This document shows, one piece after another, positions 1 through 5,352 of a stretch of DNA of 5,352 bases; the first letter of the stretch is position 1, and the number at the start of each line of letters is the position of its first letter. The stretch comes from an uncultured Clostridium sp. (GTDB taxonomy: Bacteria; Bacillota; Clostridia; TANB77; CAG-508). Both the position numbers and the translations under genes were made by a program. The DNA is taken from positions 1-5,352 of the forward strand of contig CATLUC010000023.1 in NCBI GenBank assembly GCA_950059165.1, written 5' to 3'. Under the pieces are notes generated by a model, which was not told where the DNA came from, did no database searches, and was given only the letters and a program-made list of their open reading frames with translations.

Positions 1-277
1 TAATTTCTAAAACTTTTTCTTTTGGTAATAATTTATCGTAAATAATCTCATCTTTTTTGATATCATAAATAAGAGCACCATTACCTGCTATAAAATAATT
101 TTTACTTCCAATTTCTTTTGCTATTGTTTTAGTCGAATCAATAGGTCTTCCAGAAGCAATAACAACATCTATTCCTTTTTCAATAGTCTTTCTAATCTGC
201 TCTTTAGTATTTTGTGTTACCACTCCATACTTATTAAGCATTGTTCCATCTAAATCAATTGCTACTAATTTATACAT
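1..277 (-). CDS. Cof-type HAD-superfamily phosphatase, N-terminal part (gene runs off the left edge)
   Basis: The visible 92 residues are the N-terminus of a Cof/YidA-like HAD hydrolase. This is a cytoplasmic, Mg-dependent family that usually dephosphorylates sugar phosphates or other small phosphometabolites; the substrate cannot be told here. Motif I is clear at residues 6-12 (AIDLDGT), with D8 the expected nucleophile and D10 the acid/base. Motif II is the SGRP at 42-45, with S42 contacting phosphate. The AGNGALIYD stretch around residues 64-72 is the typical start of the cap region in Cof proteins. Family members are about 260-280 residues, so roughly two thirds, including motifs III and IV, lie outside the window. 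The ATG at 277-275 follows an AAAGGA ribosome binding site. The gene is divergent from the spore-protein gene and has its own sigma-A promoter at 319-347. The superfamily is certain; the substrate is unknown. Confidence 0.9.
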   Translation of the reverse strand, partial: MYKLVAIDLDGTMLNKYGVVTQNTKEQIRKTIEKGIDVVIASGRPIDSTKTIAKEIGSKNYFIAGNGALIYDIKKDEIIYDKLLPKEKVLEI

Positions 278-318
278 TTCAATTTCCTTTCTCTTTTGAC
301 TTCTTAAAATTCGTTTCT

Positions 319-347
319 ATTATAACTTTTTACATATAAAAATGCAA
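319..347 (-). promoter_or_regulatory. Sigma-A promoter of the HAD phosphatase gene
   Basis: On the minus strand, TTGCAT (347-342) is followed after exactly 17 bp by a perfect TATAAT (324-319). The -10 ends about 41 bp before the ATG at 277, leaving a short 5' leader that contains the AAAGGA site. Spacing and orientation fit a housekeeping promoter. This is read from sequence only. Confidence 0.72.
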
Positions 348-475
348 GTGGGCATAATTGGGACAGGTTGTCTAATGTTCAAAATATTTTGGAAAAAATT
401 ACTTGTTTATTTTTATGGTTTTTAGCAAATGATAGTATTAGAAAAAGCAAAGGTTTTTTCTATATGTAATATTAC

Positions 476-483
476 AGGAGGTG
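476..483 (+). promoter_or_regulatory. Strong ribosome binding site that sets the SASP start
   Basis: AGGAGGTG lies 8 bases upstream of the ATG at 492 and matches the anti-Shine-Dalgarno sequence almost fully. An in-frame ATG at 429 would add 21 residues unlike any spore protein and has no such site, so 492 is the start. Just upstream, 464-469 reads ATGTAA, a start codon followed directly by a stop. It is probably chance. Confidence 0.85.
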
Positions 484-491
484 AAAAAACG

Positions 492-689
492 ATGGCAACA
501 AATTCAAACAAAAAATTAGTTCCAGAAGCTATGTCTGCTTTAGATAAATTTAAATATGAAGTAGCTAGTGAAGTTGGTGTTAATTTAAAAGACGGATACA
601 ATGGAGATATCTCAGCTAAAGATGCTGGTAGAATCGGTGGTAACATGGTTAGAAAAATGATACAACAAGCTGAACAACAAATGAAATAG
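492..689 (+). CDS. Alpha/beta-type small acid-soluble spore protein (SASP)
   Basis: This 65-residue protein belongs to the alpha/beta SASP family. These proteins coat DNA in the dormant spore core, shift it toward an A-like form and protect it from UV and heat; on germination the protease GPR degrades them to feed amino acids. The GPR recognition region is visible at 21-30 (KYEVASEVGV), with cleavage expected between E23 and V24. The second conserved block runs through residues 34-55, with DGYNGD, then AKDAGRIGG and the basic NMVRK helix start that binds DNA. Length is normal for the family (about 60-75). The gene stands alone, with a strong ribosome binding site and terminators downstream. 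Such genes are normally transcribed by sigma-G in the forespore, but I could not find a convincing sigma-G promoter here. Genomes usually carry several paralogs, so I give no specific ssp letter. Confidence 0.96.
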   Translation: MATNSNKKLVPEAMSALDKFKYEVASEVGVNLKDGYNGDISAKDAGRIGGNMVRKMIQQAEQQMK

Positions 690-703
690 TTTCGTTTTGT
701 TAC

Positions 704-751
704 TTTAACTTTAATTCTTCATTTTTAGGTAGGAAGTTAAATTTTGCTTTT
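704..751 (+). terminator. Possible weak first terminator of the SASP mRNA
   Basis: TTTAACTT (704-711) pairs perfectly with AAGTTAAA (734-741), and one G-U pair can extend the stem inward. It is followed by a T-rich run (742-751). The stem is AT-rich and the loop is about 20 nt, so it is much weaker than the hairpin at 772-803. Confidence 0.3.
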
Positions 752-771
752 ATATATTTGTATAAATACAT

Positions 772-803
772 AAAGGCAGGATTTGATTTCCTGCCTTTTC
801 TTG
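772..803 (+). terminator. Intrinsic terminator downstream of the SASP gene
   Basis: AAAGGCAGG (772-780) pairs with CCTGCCTTT (790-798). An extra A-T pair (781/789) gives a 10-bp stem and a 7-nt loop, followed by a T-rich tail (TTTTCTTGTT). It lies 82 nt beyond the SASP stop codon and is the main plus-strand terminator. Confidence 0.85.
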
Positions 804-812
804 TTGTATATG

Positions 813-842
813 AAAAACCGAGGGAGTTTTTTCTCTCTCGGT
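813..842 (-). terminator. Intrinsic terminator for minus-strand transcripts
   Basis: Read on the minus strand, ACCGAGAGAG (842-833), a loop of six A and CTCCCTCGGT (826-817) form a 10-bp stem with one G-U pair, followed directly by a U run (816-813 plus the last stem base). It would end both the predicted small RNA that starts near 877 and any readthrough from the radical SAM operon, which has no clear terminator of its own. It lies 10 bp from the plus-strand terminator, so the two close the convergent units separately. Confidence 0.8.
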
Positions 843-845
843 ACC

Positions 846-857
846 AAACTATAGTTT
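846..857. repeat. 12-bp perfect palindrome inside the predicted small RNA
   Basis: AAACTATAGTTT is its own reverse complement. It lies about 20-30 nt after the predicted small-RNA start and just before the terminator stem. In RNA it could make a 4-bp hairpin or pair two molecules; in DNA it could be a dimer-binding operator. Chance is possible in AT-rich sequence. Confidence 0.4.
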
Positions 858-883
858 ACTGACGATAATTTTAATTTAATTTA

Positions 884-912
884 ATTATACTCCAAATTCG
901 CCGTTTTTTCAA
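884..912 (-). promoter_or_regulatory. Sigma-A promoter of the predicted small RNA
   Basis: On the minus strand, TTGAAA (912-907) is separated by exactly 17 bp from TATAAT (889-884). No protein gene follows in this direction before the terminator at 842-813, so this promoter is not explained by the annotated genes. Two GNCGAA repeats overlap or adjoin it. Confidence 0.7.
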
Positions 913-947
913 GGTTTTTCGCCATTTTTTCATCGCAAAATTCGACA
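897..947 (-). promoter_or_regulatory. Spo0A box and two similar direct repeats over the small-RNA promoter
   Basis: On the minus strand, TGTCGAA (947-941) is a perfect match to the Spo0A box core. TGGCGAA (924-918) differs at one position and CGGCGAA (903-897) at two. The steps are 23 and 21 bp, about two helical turns each, so all three would lie on one face of the DNA. The middle copy sits just upstream of the -35, and the last lies within the -35/-10 spacer. Binding at the far sites could activate and at the spacer site repress. Spo0A is the expected protein for the perfect box in a spore former; assigning the other two to it is inference. Confidence 0.5.
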
Positions 948-985
948 TTTTGGCATTATTCACAGTTATAATTTATATACAAAAT

Positions 986-1882
986 TTATCCTTCCCACTC
1001 CCAATTAGGCACGTATTCTTCTTCATGTTCTCCTAATTCCTGTATATAACCATTTTCAATTTTTAGTTCTTCTATGTAATCTTCTATTTGTTCCCATTCA
1101 TATTTTGTTAACTTTCGATTTAATTCACTTATTTCTTTTGCTTTATATGTTGGAAAGTATTGTGCCATAACACTTATATAGATTTCATTTGGCAAATTTT
1201 TCTTAAGCCACTTTAAAACTTTTTTGCTATTTTCTATCTCATTTGGCAAAACCAAATGTCTTACAACAACACCTTTTTTTATGCAACCTCTCTTATCAAA
1301 TTTTGGAGTACCTACTTGCCTTACCATCTCTTTTATTGCCTTTGTTGCAATGCAAAAATAGTTTTCCACTTTTGAATATTGTTTTGCTAATTTGTCATCT
1401 GCATATTTTAAATCTGGTAAATATACATCAACATATCCTTCTAACAATTTCAGAGTTTCTACTTTTTCATAACTATTTGTGTTATAAACAATAGGAATTG
1501 TAAGACCCTTTTGTTTAGATATTTTAATTGCCTCTATAATTTGCAAAATATAGCTTGTAGGTGTTACTAAATTTATATTTTCCACATTATTTTCTTGTTG
1601 TTTTAAAAAGATATTTGCTAATTCCTCTATGCTAATTTCCTTTCCTTTTCCTTGTTGACTTATTTCATAATTTTGGCAATAAACGCAATTCAAATTACAA
1701 TTCGAAAAGAAAACAGTTCCAGAACCGTTTTTGCCACTTATACAAGGTTCTTCAAAGTTGTGTGTGCTATATAATGCAATTTTGACTTTATTACTAGCCT
1801 TACATCTTCCTATTTTCCCATCATTTCTATCACATTTACACTCATGTGGACAAATGCTACATTTTTCTAATTGTTTCAACAT
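986..1882 (-). CDS. Radical SAM protein, PflX-like (related to pyruvate formate-lyase activating enzymes)
   Basis: This 298-residue cytoplasmic protein has the radical SAM signature C62-x3-C66-x2-C69 (CNLNCVYC), which holds the [4Fe-4S] cluster that cleaves S-adenosylmethionine. An N-terminal cysteine set (C8, C11, C15, C27, with CSICPHEC and GKIGRC) is characteristic of the PflX-like branch (COG1313) and may bind a second metal site. Later family-like blocks are PTSYI, the YNTNSYE strand, DVYLPDLKY and VVVRHLVLPN. Length is normal. The family resembles glycyl-radical-enzyme activases, but its substrate is not established and no glycyl radical enzyme is nearby, so a pyruvate formate-lyase role should not be assumed. 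I chose the ATG at 1882, which has a GAGGGG site 5 nt upstream; an in-frame ATG at 1924 has none. It is last in the operon, 57 bp after the anchored-protein gene. Confidence 0.88.
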   Translation of the reverse strand: MLKQLEKCSICPHECKCDRNDGKIGRCKASNKVKIALYSTHNFEEPCISGKNGSGTVFFSNCNLNCVYCQNYEISQQGKGKEISIEELANIFLKQQENNVENINLVTPTSYILQIIEAIKISKQKGLTIPIVYNTNSYEKVETLKLLEGYVDVYLPDLKYADDKLAKQYSKVENYFCIATKAIKEMVRQVGTPKFDKRGCIKKGVVVRHLVLPNEIENSKKVLKWLKKNLPNEIYISVMAQYFPTYKAKEISELNRKLTKYEWEQIEDYIEELKIENGYIQELGEHEEEYVPNWEWEG

Positions 1883-1887
1883 ATTTT

Positions 1888-1894
1888 CCCCTCT
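1888..1894 (-). promoter_or_regulatory. Ribosome binding site that sets the radical SAM start
   Basis: AGAGGGG on the minus strand is separated by 5 nt from the ATG at 1882-1880. This supports the shorter protein, which begins 7 residues before the first cysteine, over the 14-residue longer form starting at 1924. Confidence 0.7.
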
Positions 1895-1939
1895 ATAACA
1901 TAACTTGATGTATAAATATTCCATCTTCTTTATTATATT

Positions 1940-2527
1940 TTAAATTTCTTGTATTTTCGTTTCTCCATCACTTTCTTTAACTTCACCTATAATTTGTTCT
2001 TCTAGATTCCTTATTCTAATTATTTCACTATTTTGTGAACTTTCAGAATAATCTTCTAAATACTCAATAATTTCTACCTCGAAACCATCTTGTGTTTTAT
2101 TTATTTGGTTTAGCAAAAAGCTATCCTCTAATTGGTCTAATGAAATACCTTTTGCATAATATTTATTAGTTTCTTCATTATAAGTCAAATTTTTAGTTCC
2201 TTCTTTTGGAAATTCTTTAGTAAAATCATTACCAAACAACTCCTTTGCTTTAATTTGTATTTGTTCATAAGAAATTTCATAATCTTCTATATTTTTCTCA
2301 ACTACAGACCATAGCCACATATCATCTGCTTCATTAATATCTTCAAAAGTTGGCAAAGCTTCTTTTGTTATTTCTTTCCACATATAAATTTTTGTTAAAT
2401 ATTCCTCTATTTTCTCTATTTCTTGTATATTTGTATTATTATTTGCTTTTATCATTACCTTTTTATAGCCTATAATTCCTATTAAAATAACAATTAAAAT
2501 TACTATGATAGCAATTAATTTCTTCAT
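1940..2527 (-). CDS. Signal-anchored extracytoplasmic protein of unknown function
   Basis: I do not recognise a named family. The protein has 195 residues. It starts MKK, followed by an unbroken hydrophobic helix at about residues 4-20, then a basic stretch (YKKVMIK). There is no lipobox cysteine and no clear signal-peptidase site, so it is probably held in the membrane by its N-terminus with the rest outside. The outer part is acidic and soluble, with a DDMWLWSVVEKNIEDY segment near 68-83, an aromatic NKYYAKG segment and an acidic EVEIIEYLEDY strand. No catalytic motif is visible. The ATG follows a GGAGG site with a 7-nt gap. It lies 59 bp after the histidine kinase stop on the same strand, so co-transcription is likely. 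A role as an accessory or target of the two-component system is a guess from position only. Confidence 0.85.
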   Translation of the reverse strand: MKKLIAIIVILIVILIGIIGYKKVMIKANNNTNIQEIEKIEEYLTKIYMWKEITKEALPTFEDINEADDMWLWSVVEKNIEDYEISYEQIQIKAKELFGNDFTKEFPKEGTKNLTYNEETNKYYAKGISLDQLEDSFLLNQINKTQDGFEVEIIEYLEDYSESSQNSEIIRIRNLEEQIIGEVKESDGETKIQEI

Positions 2528-2534
2528 ACTTTTT

Positions 2535-2539
2535 CCTCC
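2535..2539 (-). promoter_or_regulatory. Ribosome binding site of the anchored-protein gene
   Basis: GGAGG on the minus strand, 7 nt upstream of the ATG at 2527. It lies just outside the 30-bp TGTG...CACA element, so translation of this gene does not depend on that element. Confidence 0.75.
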
Positions 2540-2556
2540 GTATCGTGTTTAGACTT

Positions 2557-2586
2557 TGTGCCGTTAGGGACGTTTCCTTTTTCACA
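2557..2586. repeat. 30-bp TGTG...CACA element, possible dispersed intergenic repeat
   Basis: The stretch starts TGTGCCGTTAGGGACG and ends CCTTTTTCACA on the plus strand, so its ends are a 4-bp inverted repeat. It abuts the stop codon of the histidine kinase exactly and is more GC-rich than its surroundings. From memory it resembles a sequence scattered in intergenic DNA of gut Clostridia (GGGACG...TTCC cores bounded by TGTG/CACA-like ends). Only one copy is in this window, so repeat status cannot be shown here. Confidence 0.35.
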
Positions 2587-4611
2587 TTACCACTGCATAA
2601 GTACTTTAAATAGGTCCCCATCTATTATTATTTCAAATTTTCCTCTTTGCAATTCTACAAGGCTTTTTGCTATTGACAGTCCTAGCCCACTTCCTTCTGT
2701 GTATCTTGATTTGTCACCTCTTACAAATCTTTGCATAAGTTCATCGCTACTTATATTTAGTTTGTCTTTTGATATGTTTTTTATACTGATTTCTATGTGA
2801 TTTTTTTCGTTTTTCATATCTATATATACTCTTGAGTTTTCTTGTGCATATTTTGTTATGTTGCTAAATAGATTCTCTATTACTCTGTACATATATCTGT
2901 TGTCTGCTTTTATTTTTACTGCTTCATTTGGTATGTTTGTTTCTATTTTTAGGTTTTTTTCTTCAAATTTGTCTTTAAATTCTCCTACACTTTGATTTAT
3001 TAATTCTTTTAGGTTTATTTCTTCTATGTTTAGTTTTACGTTTCCAGAAGATACTTTAGATGCTTCTACTAAGTCTTCTGTAAGCTTTTTTAGTCTTTGT
3101 GATTTTTGGTCTAATATTTTAATGTATTCTTGTACTTTTTCATTTTGTATGTCTTCTTTTTTTAATAAATCAACATAGTTTATAATTGATGTTAGTGGAG
3201 TTTTGATGTCATGTGATACATTTGTTATTAATTCTGTTTTTAGTCTTTCAGATTTTAGACTTTCTTCTATTGCATTAGAAAATCCTCCTGCAATGTCATT
3301 TACATAGATTGCCATTTGTTTTAATGTTCCTACTAATTCTTCTGTATCTAGGTATATGTCTGTTTTTCCTTGATATATTTTTTCTAATGCTTGTTTTATT
3401 TCATCTTGTTGTCTATTGTATTTTCTTATTTTGTAAAATACCCAAATCCAAAATGCAATTAGTAGCATTATTGCTATTCCTGTTGATATTGATGCTCCCA
3501 ATATTATGCTAATTATTATAAACCCTAAGTAATACCAAAAGATTTTTTTTGATGACGATGTTTTGTTATTTATTTCATGTATTATTTTTTTGGTTTTTTT
3601 GTATAACCAATTTATTATTTTATAACTTAAGAAACTTTTTATAAATTGTTTTGCTTTAAGTCTTTTTATTGTTGTAACACATAATATGCAAAATGCTATA
3701 TATGAAATTAAATATGTTATAATAAGTATAGTTATAAAAATATAACTAAAGCTAATGTCACCTATATTGGCAAGAATTGCTATCATTATACCAATAGTCC
3801 AAATACATGCTATCCCAATTACTTCATAAGGTATTTTATCTAAAGCATTTAAATATATTCCTTCTTTTCCCTTTTTGTGTCCAATTGACCAAAATAGGTA
3901 TACAATGATTATAATTAATAAGCTGATACTAATTAAACAATTGTACATTGGATATTCTCTATTTTGTAGCATATTGTCATAAAATGTTTTTGAAACAGCA
4001 AATCTTGTTGGTTGCTGGGCTTTTTCTTCATTGTAACAGCTATATACCTCATAATCTTTTAAACTATTTTCAGTTACTGTACCATGTATTGAATGTGTTG
4101 ATGTTGTTTTAATGTAATAACTATAATTGTAATTATATTTTATATTGTCCTGATTTATATATTCTAAATTTGTATCTATTTTTTCATCTACAAAATTCCA
4201 ATATATCTCATGATTTTTCATTTCATCTTTTGTTTTTTGGTAATCGTTGCTTTTTATGTTTGTATACATCTTTCCTGTTTCTTTTTCAATAATGACATAG
4301 TCTATATATGTTCCAATTCCATTATAATAGTTATATGTGTTTTGTTCATTTGTATAATAATAGGCTTTTCCTGTCTCATCTTCTAACTCTATAAAATTGT
4401 CACTTTGGCAATAATATTCCACTTTGTTAATTACAACATTTAGATAGTTATTTGCAAAGCTTTGGGTTTGTATATATTTTGTTTCTTTCTCATTTGTAAA
4501 TTCAGTTAAAAAAGCCATATGTAATATACTAAGTATAAATGTTGCAGCTATTATTGGTGTTATAATATAACATATTATTTTTAATAGTGCTGAATTTCTT
4601 GCTTTTTCCAT
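2587..4611 (-). CDS. Multi-span membrane sensor histidine kinase
   Basis: This 674-residue kinase is the likely partner of the response regulator upstream. It has a membrane helix at about 10-36, an extracytoplasmic domain at about 37-222 rich in Tyr and Asn, then further helices near 224-243, 262-283, 287-312 and a pair at 357-393. A linker leads to the dimerization domain with the H-box NVSHDIKTPLTSI, H467 being the phospho-acceptor. The ATPase domain shows an N-box (ENLFSNITKY, catalytic N584), an F-box-like RFVRGDKSR near 628-636 and a clear G2 box (EGSGLGLSIAKSLVE, 639-653). The usual DxGxG G1 box is replaced by KNISKDKLNIS near 611-621; as I recall, this is seen in a clostridial subgroup of kinases that are otherwise intact. 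The ligand is unknown. The start follows an AGGAAGGG site about 11 nt upstream, a long gap. It lies 44 bp after the regulator gene. Confidence 0.93.
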   Translation of the reverse strand: MEKARNSALLKIICYIITPIIAATFILSILHMAFLTEFTNEKETKYIQTQSFANNYLNVVINKVEYYCQSDNFIELEDETGKAYYYTNEQNTYNYYNGIGTYIDYVIIEKETGKMYTNIKSNDYQKTKDEMKNHEIYWNFVDEKIDTNLEYINQDNIKYNYNYSYYIKTTSTHSIHGTVTENSLKDYEVYSCYNEEKAQQPTRFAVSKTFYDNMLQNREYPMYNCLISISLLIIIIVYLFWSIGHKKGKEGIYLNALDKIPYEVIGIACIWTIGIMIAILANIGDISFSYIFITILIITYLISYIAFCILCVTTIKRLKAKQFIKSFLSYKIINWLYKKTKKIIHEINNKTSSSKKIFWYYLGFIIISIILGASISTGIAIMLLIAFWIWVFYKIRKYNRQQDEIKQALEKIYQGKTDIYLDTEELVGTLKQMAIYVNDIAGGFSNAIEESLKSERLKTELITNVSHDIKTPLTSIINYVDLLKKEDIQNEKVQEYIKILDQKSQRLKKLTEDLVEASKVSSGNVKLNIEEINLKELINQSVGEFKDKFEEKNLKIETNIPNEAVKIKADNRYMYRVIENLFSNITKYAQENSRVYIDMKNEKNHIEISIKNISKDKLNISSDELMQRFVRGDKSRYTEGSGLGLSIAKSLVELQRGKFEIIIDGDLFKVLMQW

Positions 4612-4655
4612 TTTTTTCTTTTCCCTTCCTTATTGTAATTATTTTTTACCTTTAA

Positions 4656-5352
4656 CTAAAAGTTATCCTCTATTTTATACCCCACGCCCCAAATTACTTT
4701 TAAGTATTTAGGGTCTTTTGGGTTTATTTCAATCTTTTCTCTTATATGCCTTATATGAACTGCTATGATATTTTCTGCACCAAATCCCTCTTCTTTCCAT
4801 ACATTTTCATAAATTTCTGGAATTGAATATACTTTTCCCTTGTTTTCTAGCAAAAATTTTAATATATTGTATTCTGTTGCTGTTAGTTTAACTTCTTTTC
4901 CTTCTGCTATTACTTTTTTTGTTTCATCATTTATTATTAATTCTCCTGTTTTGTAAGTTTTATTATTGTCTTTGTTTTCTAATGAACCGTAAACTTACGT
5001 ATCTTCTTAGGTTTGAATTAACTCTTGCTATTAGTTCTAATGGATTGAATGGTTTTGTTATATAATCATCTGCACCAGAGTTTAGTCCTCCAATTTTGTC
5101 ATAGTCTTCTGATTTAGCAGATAATAAAATTACTGGTATGCTTTTGTTTTTTCTTATTTCTTCTAATGTTTCTATTCCATCTTTTTCTGGCATCATAATG
5201 TCTAATATAATTAAATGAATTTCGTTTTCTTTTACTTTTTCTAAAGCTTCGTTTCCATTATAAGCTTTTAGTATGTTATATCCTTCTTTTTTTAAGTAAA
5301 TTTCAATTGCTCCAACAATTTCTTTATCATCGTCAACAACTAAAATATTATA
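4656..5352 (-). pseudogene. OmpR/PhoB-family response regulator, frameshifted, 5' end outside the window
   Basis: Read with one frame change this is a complete two-domain regulator apart from its first residue or two. The receiver domain, counted from the window edge, has the acidic pair D7/D8 (ILVVDDD), phospho-acceptor D51 (LIILDIMMP), the switch Ser S78 (ILLSAKSED) and K100 (YITKPFNP). The DNA-binding half is a winged helix (KLTATEYNILKFLL, then AVHIRHIREKIE and VIWGVGYKIE), typical of PhoB-like regulators. The frame breaks at 4989, where one extra base turns the expected linker RRYVSLGSLEN into RRYVSLRFIRKQRQ and a stop at 4965-4963. As written, only a receiver with a short basic tail is made. 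No good start or ribosome binding site serves the second half alone. All key residues are intact in both halves, so the lesion is recent, a sequencing or assembly error, or a recoding site. It is first in the visible operon, upstream of its kinase. Confidence 0.9.

Larger units (their letters stand above)
812..877 (-). ncRNA. Predicted small RNA of about 66 nt
   Basis: A near-consensus sigma-A promoter (884-912) fires toward a strong terminator (842-813) with no start codon, ribosome binding site or reading frame between them. With the usual 6-7 nt from the -10 to the start, transcription would begin near A877 and stop near 812. The transcript would have an A/U-rich 5' end, then a 12-nt self-complementary element (AAACTATAGTTT, 857-846), then the terminator hairpin. 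Nothing matches an RNA family I recognise. Alternatives are a decoy or remnant promoter, or an antisense transcript that reads through into the SASP gene. Existence is inferred from promoter and terminator only. Confidence 0.45.

Noticed and set aside
380..391. 12-bp palindrome CAAAATATTTTG upstream of the SASP gene
   Set aside because: It is almost entirely A and T in AT-rich DNA, with no partner site or promoter beside it, so it could well be chance.
429..491. Longer N-terminus for the SASP from the ATG at 429
   Set aside because: The added residues do not look like a SASP N-terminus and there is no ribosome binding site, while AGGAGGTG precedes the ATG at 492.
422..646. Open frame on the minus strand opposite the SASP gene
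   Set aside because: It is antisense to a clear SASP gene, has no ribosome binding site, and its translation shows no recognisable features.
940..957. Minus-strand CAAAAT-GTCGA-ATTTTG hairpin as a terminator for the radical SAM operon
   Set aside because: The stem is only 6 AT-rich pairs and no U run follows; its loop is instead the core of the Spo0A box.
1243..1494. Plus-strand open frame inside the radical SAM gene
   Set aside because: It lies wholly within a well-supported gene on the other strand and is a Leu-rich shadow frame.
2558..2800. Plus-strand open frame over the end of the kinase gene
   Set aside because: It overlaps the conserved G2-box region of the kinase, and its Ser/Pro-rich translation is a typical shadow.
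3309..3512. Plus-strand hydrophobic open frame inside the kinase gene
   Set aside because: It is a Leu-rich reverse reading of a region coding for kinase membrane segments and linker; no start signal was seen.
4656..4853. Separate small gene starting at the ATG at 4853
   Set aside because: The ATG falls inside the winged-helix domain and lacks a ribosome binding site; the frame is simply the C-terminal end of the broken response regulator.

Overview
The window is AT-rich and reads like low-GC, endospore-forming Clostridia, plausibly an uncultured gut member. The evidence is an alpha/beta-type small acid-soluble spore protein (SASP) of the clostridial type, strong AGGAGG-like ribosome binding sites, sigma-A promoters close to consensus, and one perfect Spo0A box. 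No species can be named from the sequence alone.

Left part (1-850): a 3'-truncated Cof-type HAD phosphatase gene leaves the window on the minus strand, with a well-formed sigma-A promoter. Divergent from it, on the plus strand, is a 65-residue SASP gene followed by a GC-rich intrinsic terminator at 772-803. A second hairpin at 813-842, oriented for minus-strand transcripts, sits directly beside it.

Middle spacer (843-985): this has no protein gene but is rich in signals. It holds a minus-strand sigma-A promoter (TTGAAA, 17 bp, TATAAT) whose predicted transcript would run only about 66 nt before the 813-842 terminator. This suggests a small RNA. Upstream of and inside the promoter are three direct GNCGAA repeats spaced 21 and 23 bp apart. 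The farthest one is a perfect Spo0A box (TGTCGAA).

Right part (986-5352, all minus strand): four genes lie head to tail with short gaps, probably one operon read from right to left. They are an OmpR/PhoB-family response regulator (start outside the window), a large multi-membrane-span histidine kinase, a signal-anchored extracytoplasmic protein of unknown function, and a PflX-like radical SAM protein. The kinase and regulator should form a two-component system. The regulator carries a one-base insertion at 4989 that splits the receiver domain from the DNA-binding domain, so as read the pair cannot control transcription in the usual way. A 30-bp TGTG...CACA element fills part of the kinase/anchored-protein gap and resembles a dispersed intergenic repeat.

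The points most worth checking are the predicted Spo0A-associated small RNA and the response-regulator frameshift. I found no CRISPR array, transposase, tRNA or rRNA.
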